A DNA stretch of 39,732 nucleotides from Candidatus Doudnabacteria bacterium RIFCSPHIGHO2_01_48_18 (lineage in GTDB: Bacteria; Patescibacteriota; Doudnabacteria; UBA920; 2-01-FULL-46-14), in NCBI GenBank assembly GCA_001777515.1, contig MFEF01000004.1:1-39732 (forward strand). Direction: 5' to 3'. The translations under genes were made by a program, and so were the position numbers. Shown in pieces: positions 35,577 through 39,732 of the stretch. Under the pieces are notes generated by a model. That model was given only the letters and a program-made list of their open reading frames with translations. It did not search any database and was not told where the DNA came from. Position 1 is the first letter of the stretch; the number at the start of each line of letters is the position of its first letter.

Positions 35577-35698
35577 AGCATCTTGTAGGATTCAAAAATA
35601 ATCGATGCGCCGAGAGCAATGCCGGAAAGCCCCACGACCTCGAGCGCGTGCTTGAGTCCAAAGACAAACCCGGTTGCAAGAAGCAGTAGTGAATTCAT
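35573..35698 (-). CDS. 41-aa hydrophobic microprotein
   Basis: Starts at ATG 35696-35698, overlapping the VanZ-like stop (ATGA), and ends at TGA 35573-35575, overlapping the PIN start (ATGA). The double overlap is strong evidence that it is translated. The sequence MNSLLLLATGFVFGLKHALE followed by VVGLSGIALGASIIF is almost entirely one or two membrane helices. GFVFGLKHALE recalls the first helix of nickel/cobalt permeases (GxxxGxRHAxDxDH), but the diagnostic Asp and second His are missing, so that likeness is not relied on. It could be an accessory subunit of the EamA or VanZ protein, or a membrane-active antitoxin partner for the PIN protein. Confidence 0.6.
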   Translation of the reverse strand: MNSLLLLATGFVFGLKHALEVVGLSGIALGASIIFESYKML

Positions 35699-36003
35699 TT
35701 TCTGTGCAGATAAATCGTCGCCAGGCCCGCGATGCCGGCAATAGAGTCATACCAATCAAGCGTACGGCCGAAATATCGGTTCTGCAGATGCTCGACCAGG
35801 AGAGCATAAAAAACCAGCACCACAAAGACCGTTGACCGATTTTCGCGATAAGCCAGAAAACCATAATACCCTAAAGCCGCGAAAATAAAAAAGTGTACTG
35901 CTTTATCAACGCCATATCCCGATGGTGTTTCCGTCCTGACGGGTGCCACAAACAAAATAAAGCTCACCAATACGCAACACCAAAATAAAGCCTTTTTAGA
36001 CAA
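35695..36003 (-). CDS. VanZ-like membrane protein
   Basis: 102 residues with a TTG start at 36001-36003, overlapping the EamA gene by 8 nt. Pattern matches small VanZ-family proteins: helix 1 (FWCCVLVSFILFVAPV), the conserved DKAVHFFIFAALGYYGFLAYR block (D-K-x-x-H), a central helix (FVVLVFYALLVEHLQNR) and the late DWYDSIAGIAG (D-x-x-x-D/N-x-x-G pattern). VanZ was named from teicoplanin resistance; small family members have no settled role. It is translationally linked to genes on both sides. Confidence 0.82.
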   Translation of the reverse strand: MSKKALFWCCVLVSFILFVAPVRTETPSGYGVDKAVHFFIFAALGYYGFLAYRENRSTVFVVLVFYALLVEHLQNRYFGRTLDWYDSIAGIAGLATIYLHRK

Positions 36004-36934
36004 CTACCGGCTCCTCGCGCGCCGCCATTTCGCTTTCTCTGTTATTGACCAGCGAAAGACCGATTACAGACGCGAGTAAAACAAGTCCGCCGGCAATCTG
36101 AACCGGCGAAAGCGTGGCGCCTAAAAATTTCCAGTTGATAATAACCGCGGAAAACGGAAACGCCAGCTCGCAAATCGTGGCGATGCTGGCTTTCGTGCTC
36201 TTCAGTCCTACATAATAAATAAACAAAGACACAAATCCCGCAAGCACGGCGATAATAAAAACATAATACCAGTCTGTCCTGGTTGCCGCAGCGATCTCAC
36301 CTAACCTGCCGTAATAGATTTGTATCAGGAACAAAAAAACCAGCGCGGATAAAAATCTGACCGCGGTCATGGCTTGGAAACTGATTTTCTTGAGAACAAC
36401 CCTTCCAAAAACCGTGGAGCCGGCCCACAGAAATGCTGCCGCGAGCGCTAACAGTGCTCCGGTAGTTTGTCCGCCAAGCGCGAAATCCTGAATCCGTGCG
36501 TCGGGGTATGTGATCAGGTACGCCCCAAATATCCCAAAACCAGCCCATATCCAAAACCCGCGCGTCAGTTTTTCTTTGAGAAGCAGGGTCGCTAAGGCGA
36601 CCGCGAAAAACGGCTGAATCTTCTGGAGCAAGATGGGAACTGTCGGCATGTATCCAAAGGCGGCAAAACTTTGCGTAAACAGCACCGTGGCGAGCGCGGA
36701 TCCGCCAAAACCGATGAAAATAACCGCAAGCCACTCCCTGAGCCCCAAGCCTCGCAGTTCTTTCAGATATCGAAAAAGAAATACAAATACAAACACTGCG
36801 ATAATAATATGCTCCATGAGCACGATCGTCGTGGCTGACAAAATTTTTGTTAGCGGTACCCGAAACGGAGCGTCCACGGCCCAAAGCATCGCCGCGATTA
36901 ACACCAAGAAAGGACCTAGATTGTATTTACTCAT
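35996..36934 (-). CDS. EamA-family transporter, probable riboflavin importer (RibN-like) under an FMN riboswitch
   Basis: 312 residues, ten hydrophobic helices in two EamA (DMT) repeats: repeat 1 from FLVLIAAMLWAVDAPFRVPL to FGIFGAYLITYP, repeat 2 from GALLALAAAFLWAGSTVFGRV to IAGGLVLLASVIGLSLV. EamA carriers move many small solutes and the sequence alone does not give the substrate. An FMN aptamer with a terminator lies directly before the ATG, and FMN riboswitches control flavin genes; a riboflavin-transporting EamA protein (RibN) is known in proteobacteria. So riboflavin import is inferred with fair confidence. ATG 36932-36934 was chosen; an in-frame TTG two codons earlier is possible. It heads a four-gene overlapping operon (VanZ-like, microprotein, PIN). 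Confidence 0.82.
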   Translation of the reverse strand: MSKYNLGPFLVLIAAMLWAVDAPFRVPLTKILSATTIVLMEHIIIAVFVFVFLFRYLKELRGLGLREWLAVIFIGFGGSALATVLFTQSFAAFGYMPTVPILLQKIQPFFAVALATLLLKEKLTRGFWIWAGFGIFGAYLITYPDARIQDFALGGQTTGALLALAAAFLWAGSTVFGRVVLKKISFQAMTAVRFLSALVFLFLIQIYYGRLGEIAAATRTDWYYVFIIAVLAGFVSLFIYYVGLKSTKASIATICELAFPFSAVIINWKFLGATLSPVQIAGGLVLLASVIGLSLVNNRESEMAAREEPVVV

Positions 36935-36938
36935 AGAC

Positions 36939-36967
36939 AAAAAAAATTAATGCCCTCATTTAAGGGC
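36939..36967 (-). terminator. Riboswitch terminator (expression platform)
   Basis: On the minus strand GCCCT-TAAATG-AGGGC (36967-36952) is followed by ATTAA and eight T (36946-36939). The T-run ends 4 nt before the transporter ATG, so the hairpin can stop transcription and would also block ribosome access. Confidence 0.8.
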
Positions 36968-36981
36968 GCGGAAAGAATCAG

Positions 36982-37088
36982 CCTTCTTTCATCCGGACTA
37001 TACCGTCGGCTCTGGTATTCCACCAGATCATGCTCTTGGAGCTCGTGGGCTTTCACCACCGGTGAGGAATTTCGCCTCGCCCTGAAGG
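36982..37088 (-). ncRNA. FMN riboswitch aptamer (RFN element)
   Basis: Conserved pieces in order on the minus strand: CTTCAGGGCGAGGCGAAATT (P1 start and core), CCTCACCGGTGG, AGCCCACGAGC, a variable arm, GATCTGGTGGAATACCAGAG, GCCGACGGTATAGTCCGGAT and GAAAGAAGG closing P1 (CCTTC 37088-37084 with GAAGG 36986-36982). This is the six-arm FMN aptamer with the family's most constant bases. FMN binding should favour the terminator at 36939-36967. It lies 22 nt after the riboflavin kinase stop, so it controls the transporter operon and not the kinase. Confidence 0.96.
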
Positions 37089-37095
37089 TAAAAGA

Positions 37096-37104
37096 ATTGT
37101 AGCA
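37096..37104 (-). promoter_or_regulatory. Riboswitch operon promoter
   Basis: Extended -10 TGC-TACAAT (37104-37096); the aptamer P1 begins 8 nt past it, the expected start point. No good -35. It overlaps the gap after the riboflavin kinase gene. Confidence 0.6.
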
Positions 37105-37109
37105 TACAT

Positions 37110-37496
37110 CTACTCTGTTCTGCCATAAGTTTTAAAAAAATCACGGGCAGCTTTTTCATCCCGATTCATCTGTTCCACCAAATCGGCTTCGGTATCGAAT
37201 TTACGCGCCTCACGAATCTTTTCCAGCAGCTTTACGCAAATTTCCTGACCATAAAGATTGTGGCTGAAATCTAAAATGTAGACTTCCAATTTCTTCTCAT
37301 TTTCGCCAAAAGTCGCGGCGGCGCCAATGAATGCTAAAGACGGATATTTTGACCCGTCGTGCTCTGTAAGGGCAGTATAAATCCCCTCTTCCAAATCAGC
37401 TTCCTTAATACGAATGTTCGCGGTGGGAAAACCCAACCGCGTTCCGCGTCCCAGATTTTTTTCGACTATTCCGGTGATTCGCTTGCGCTGAAACAT
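37110..37496 (-). CDS. Stand-alone riboflavin kinase (RibF C-terminal domain only)
   Basis: 128 residues. Makes FMN from riboflavin and ATP. It carries the whole flavokinase domain: GRGTRLGFPTANIRI with the PTAN motif (GFPTANI 22-28), EEGIYTAL, the catalytic Glu in KKLEVYILDF (E71), then LYGQEICVKLLEKIREARKF and a C-terminal helical tail. The N-terminal FAD synthetase half of normal bacterial RibF (about 310 residues) is missing. A separate nucleotidyltransferase that could supply it lies three genes upstream (38638-39048). The gene starts right after a pseudopilin stop and ends just before the FMN riboswitch promoter. Confidence 0.9.
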   Translation of the reverse strand: MFQRKRITGIVEKNLGRGTRLGFPTANIRIKEADLEEGIYTALTEHDGSKYPSLAFIGAAATFGENEKKLEVYILDFSHNLYGQEICVKLLEKIREARKFDTEADLVEQMNRDEKAARDFFKTYGRTE

Positions 37497-37498
37497 GG

Positions 37499-38017
37499 TT
37501 ATATATCAAGCCATAAAATACAAGCAGTGTGGTTGCAAGAATCCCCCCAGCTTCCAGTGGTGTATCCCGGGGCGCAAATAGCATCGCTCGGCGGCCCAGC
37601 CTCCATGCCCCAATGTAAACCAAGTGGTTTAGGTGTACCTTCCGAATAGTACATATAAGCATCCCCCTGACACTGGGTCTTGTTAGCAGGGTCGTCAGGA
37701 ATAGTTGGTATGAATTCCTTAAGGGCATTATCCAGGGCCACTGATCCAGAGTAGCCTCCTGAGCCTGGCCAGCATGTACTGATACCCCCATGCCCCAAAC
37801 ACCATCTCATACCAGCTCCAGCCGCAGGAGGAACACCGTACTTGTCAAAATAAAGCATGATCGCCTTCGTAAGCTGATTTATATCTGCTCTGCGCCTGGC
37901 GTCTCTGGCTTTGGCGCGGGCCGAATTCAAACTTACCATAATCACGCTCGCCAAAAGGCCAATCACTGAAATTACAACCAATAGTTCGATGAGTGTAAAA
38001 CCTTTTCTGCTACGCAT
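37499..38017 (-). CDS. Type IV pilin-like protein (pseudopilin) 3
   Basis: 172 residues with a short prepilin leader MRSRKG, cleaved before FTLIELLVVISVIGLLASVI; Glu at +5 is intact, as needed for pilus assembly. After the N-terminal helix comes a short globular domain with five or more Cys (MRWCLGHGGISTCWPG..., TQCQGD, AICAPG, SCNHTACIL), so disulfides are likely. ATG 38015-38017 was chosen; an upstream in-frame TTG would add five residues. Its helix-coding DNA shares a 73-nt exact match with the next pilin gene upstream. Confidence 0.92.
   Translation of the reverse strand: MRSRKGFTLIELLVVISVIGLLASVIMVSLNSARAKARDARRRADINQLTKAIMLYFDKYGVPPAAGAGMRWCLGHGGISTCWPGSGGYSGSVALDNALKEFIPTIPDDPANKTQCQGDAYMYYSEGTPKPLGLHWGMEAGPPSDAICAPGYTTGSWGDSCNHTACILWLDI
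37908..37980 (-). repeat. 73-nt exact repeat, copy 1 (pilin helix)
   Basis: Identical base for base with 38451-38523, coding LVVISVIGLLASVIMVSLNS and the start of the following helix. Flanks are much less alike. Confidence 0.9.
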
Positions 38018-38035
38018 TTTAGATTCTTTCAAATT

Positions 38036-38638
38036 CTATATTGCCAAATCTCCAATTCGATAGTTTGGTGTCCCGTAACCGGCACACGGCCATACACTGA
38101 TCATGTTATTATCAGGCCACTGGCTGGAATTTAAATTGGTCGTTGACTGATCTTCAAGCGTGGCATACAAAACGTACTCTTTCCCGAGCGTGCCAGGGTT
38201 TCGAAAAGATTCACTAATGTAAACATATTCCGCATTATAGCAATTCACGTTCGGATATTTTGGGTCGTTGGGGCAATCAGGCATGAACTGCGTAAAATTC
38301 GTTTGATTACAAAGGGAACTAAATACAGCGTAGGAAACAGATGCATTAGCGTTGCTCCAGGCGGATGTCGGATACCCGCCGTAAGTATCATAGTAAAGCT
38401 CAAGAGCTCTCGTAATCTGCGTCAATTCAGCTTTTCTTCTACTATCCCTCGCTTTGGCGCGGGCCGAATTCAAACTTACCATAATCACGCTCGCCAAAAG
38501 GCCAATCACTGAAATTACAACCAGCAACTCTATTAAAGTAAACCCGGCACCAGTTTTATCTGTTGCGACAACTTTTACTCGCTTAATAACTTGCATTAAT
38601 TTAAACTGGTGCTGGGTAAACCCCTTTTGGCCGCGCAT
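38036..38638 (-). CDS. Type IV pilin-like protein (pseudopilin) 2 with unusually long leader
   Basis: 200 residues. The leader is 32 residues, ending TDKTGAG before FTLIELLVVISVIG; +5 Glu is present. The first residues MRGQKGFT look like an ordinary short prepilin leader with the cut site GFT, but diverge after it (QHQFKLMQVIKR...), and the true-looking site follows 26 residues later. ATG 38636-38638 shares one base with the upstream gene's stop. A later ATG at 38594-38596 would give an 18-residue leader. The globular part has four Cys (SLCNQT, MPDCPND, VNCYN, WPCAGY). Confidence 0.88.
   Translation of the reverse strand: MRGQKGFTQHQFKLMQVIKRVKVVATDKTGAGFTLIELLVVISVIGLLASVIMVSLNSARAKARDSRRKAELTQITRALELYYDTYGGYPTSAWSNANASVSYAVFSSLCNQTNFTQFMPDCPNDPKYPNVNCYNAEYVYISESFRNPGTLGKEYVLYATLEDQSTTNLNSSQWPDNNMISVWPCAGYGTPNYRIGDLAI
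38451..38523 (-). repeat. 73-nt exact repeat, copy 2 (pilin helix)
   Basis: Exact match to 37908-37980; the third pilin's homologous stretch (about 39405-39485) is diverged. Points to recent duplication or gene conversion between pilins 2 and 3. Confidence 0.9.
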
Positions 38639-39048
38639 CAAAACCTTTTTAAAATTTTATTAGTTTTGTAAATTCTAGATCTGTACGATTTGAGTCTCAA
38701 CACTTTCACTTTTTTAAGCCCTGCGTCTGCCAGCTTTTGTTTCAAGTTCTCTGTAAAAACCGTTTGGTCATACCCTAAAGCGATTATATCAGGTTTTTGG
38801 GAAACTATGTGCTTTATATAGTCATCCCTGGAGCCTAAAACAGCCTTATCAACGATTTTTAGGTTTTCCAGCATCAGTTTTCTCTCCATTTCCGAATGCA
38901 GGGGTTTATGACCTTTTATCTGCTTGATAAACTTTTCCCGCGCCAGAGAAACAATCAAAAAATCACCAAGCTTTTTCGCCTGTCGCAAAAAACTGATGTG
39001 CCCGGGATGCAAAATATCAAATGTCCCAAAAACCATTATGCGTTTCAT
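38638..39048 (-). CDS. Cytidylyltransferase-like protein, probable FAD synthase (archaeal RibL type)
   Basis: 136 residues of the HxGH nucleotidyltransferase fold: MVFGTFDILHPGHISFLRQAKKLGD (HPGH 14-17), SLAREKFIKQIKGHKPLHSEMERKLMLENLKIVDKAVLGS, KPDIIALGYDQTVF, and a C-terminal LKSYRSRIYKTNKI in place of the ISSTxIR motif. The wording resembles archaeal RibL, which makes FAD from FMN and ATP, more than glycerol-3-phosphate cytidylyltransferase; the neighbourhood of a riboflavin kinase lacking its synthetase half supports FAD synthase. Substrate is inferred, not shown. It is embedded between pilins 1 and 2, sharing one base with the latter's start. Confidence 0.72.
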   Translation of the reverse strand: MKRIMVFGTFDILHPGHISFLRQAKKLGDFLIVSLAREKFIKQIKGHKPLHSEMERKLMLENLKIVDKAVLGSRDDYIKHIVSQKPDIIALGYDQTVFTENLKQKLADAGLKKVKVLRLKSYRSRIYKTNKILKRF

Positions 39049-39049
39049 T

Positions 39050-39580
39050 TTAGCTGCTTACCTGAATCGTACACCACAATTGTCCGCCGCCGGGATTTGC
39101 AGGAGGTGCAAAATCAGGGCAATTTGTTCCCAGGCCGGCTGGTTCTATATTAAATTGCAGGATATAAGTCCGGCCATCATCCGAAATATACCTGTAGTTA
39201 AGATTTGGCGCGCCGTTATCCTCTAAAGGATCATTTATTTTGGTAGTAATATAAGCACTTAATGTTGGAAGAAAATCTGATGCACCGCTCGGTACATGGC
39301 TATAATCGCAGTTACAGCCTGCCTCGTTGGAATCAAGCGGATATTGACCATTAGCATTATAGTACAAAGCTAACGCTGTCTGAATCTGTCGCATGTCCGC
39401 CAGTCTTTTTGTATTGCGCGCTTTAACCCGGGCCGAGTTTAAGGCAATTAAAATCACGCTCGCGAGCAATCCGATTACGGAGATTACCACCAAGAGTTCA
39501 ATAAGCGTAAACCCCTTTGTTTTTTCATTTTGAGACGGATATATCTCAACTAAATCTTCGTATATTCTTGTTTTCTTCAT
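39050..39580 (-). CDS. Type IV pilin-like protein (pseudopilin) 1
   Basis: 176 residues from ATG 39578-39580. The leader is 23 residues (MKKTRIYEDLVEIYPSQNEK then TKG), cleaved before FTLIELLVVISVIGLLASVI; +5 Glu is present. The globular part has the NCDYSH pattern and four Cys (AGCNCDY, GTNCPD, LWCTI) with the YPLDSNEAG, PxxNLNYRYISDDGRTYIL strand typical of small pseudopilins. It follows tRNA-Arg directly and precedes the RibL-like gene by 1 nt. Confidence 0.9.
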   Translation of the reverse strand: MKKTRIYEDLVEIYPSQNEKTKGFTLIELLVVISVIGLLASVILIALNSARVKARNTKRLADMRQIQTALALYYNANGQYPLDSNEAGCNCDYSHVPSGASDFLPTLSAYITTKINDPLEDNGAPNLNYRYISDDGRTYILQFNIEPAGLGTNCPDFAPPANPGGGQLWCTIQVSS

Positions 39581-39589
39581 ATTCGGTGA

Positions 39590-39690
39590 CCCCCGCACCC
39601 ATATGTCCCCACGAGGAATTGAACCTCGATCTCAGCCTTCGGAGGGCCGCGCTCTATCCGTTGAGCTATGGAGACGCAAAGGTGCGGGGG
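39590..39690 (-). repeat. 10-bp inverted repeat flanking tRNA-Arg (precursor stem)
   Basis: CCCCCGCACC (39590-39599) and GGTGCGGGGG (39681-39690) are exact complements lying just outside both ends of the tRNA. In the transcript they would extend the acceptor stem into a processing helix. Confidence 0.75.
39604..39675 (-). tRNA. tRNA-Arg (anticodon CCG)
   Basis: 72 bases. Acceptor stem GTCTCCA with TGGGGAC and discriminator A; D-arm GCTC...GAGC; anticodon stem CGGCC/GGCTG around loop CTCCGAA, anticodon CCG, reading CGG (Arg); T-arm CGAGG-TTCAATT-CCTCG. The 3' CCA is not encoded (TATGG follows), so it must be added by the CCA enzyme. It lies 23 nt upstream of a pilin start; the last 57 bases of the window past it show nothing else that I can support. 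Confidence 0.95.
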
Positions 39691-39732
39691 CGGACCAGTG
39701 GCTTACTGCCTTAAAAATTTCACATTCTTCGG

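Noticed and set aside
35573-35698. Microprotein as a fragment of a nickel/cobalt permease
   Set aside because: Only GxxFGLKHA is similar; the Asp and second His that bind metal are missing and the overlaps argue for a complete small gene.
35592-35864. 90-aa minus-strand frame over the VanZ-like and microprotein genes
   Set aside because: It overlaps two better-supported frames linked by ATGA overlaps and shows no membrane or family pattern.
37405-37791. 128-aa minus-strand frame across the pilin 3 and kinase boundary
   Set aside because: Out of frame with two clear genes; composition looks like a shadow frame.

Overview
The window looks like a chromosomal segment of a Patescibacteria (Candidate Phyla Radiation, CPR) bacterium, most likely of the Parcubacteria side. 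The evidence is the set of small, tightly overlapping genes and several protein types that are commonplace in CPR genomes: a VirD4-like ATPase with a membrane partner, a sigma-region-4/HARE-HTH protein, a CAP-domain protein with a proline-rich tail, a thrombospondin-type-3 anchored protein and short pseudopilins. UGA is used as a stop and an intact RF2 with its +1 frameshift site is present, so this is not a lineage that reads UGA as glycine. Both L1 and L9 are present; each is missing from some CPR groups.

Layout. 1-2187: an AbiEi/AbiEii toxin-antitoxin pair (toxin cut by the window edge) and a gene-poor stretch with an 18-bp inverted repeat. 2188-6301: a three-gene block (sigma-like regulator, membrane protein, VirD4-like ATPase) behind a consensus promoter. 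6351-12215: protein export and neighbours (secD-secF; secA-HIT-maf). 12337-14932: plus-strand genes (DUF218-like protein, Trm11-like methyltransferase, rpmA) and one small divergent gene. 14935-23122: a long minus-strand series for nucleotide metabolism, division and translation (dcd, dut, a membrane protein, a dTMP-kinase-like gene, thyA, folA, prfB, ftsE, ftsX, rplI, pyrG). 23231-25456: secE-nusG-rplK-(118-aa membrane ORF)-rplA. 25576-30140: gyrB, a single-chain mitochondrial-type PheRS, and two membrane proteins. 30170-32128: CAP protein converging on an unknown membrane protein. 32153-35080: a UvrD/AddA-like helicase-nuclease. 35124-39675: an FMN-riboswitch operon, flavin kinase and FAD-synthase-like genes interleaved with three pseudopilins, and tRNA-Arg(CCG).

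How it fits together. No riboflavin biosynthesis gene is visible, but a salvage route can be read: an EamA-family importer behind an FMN riboswitch, a stand-alone riboflavin kinase, and a separate archaeal-RibL-like nucleotidyltransferase in place of the usual bifunctional RibF. The importer gene is chained by start/stop overlaps to a VanZ-like protein, a 41-aa membrane microprotein and a PIN-domain nuclease, so one FMN-sensing leader probably governs all four. The dcd-dut-tmk-thyA-folA series would supply dTTP from dCTP/dUTP.

The most unusual items are the riboswitch-led operon with split flavin enzymes, the PheS catalytic core fused to an FDX-ACB domain (FARS2-like), promoters whose -10 box lies only 6-13 nt from the start codon, a symmetrical bidirectional promoter, and terminators folded over stop codons. 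All function calls rest on reading the sequence and on family knowledge from memory; no database search was run.
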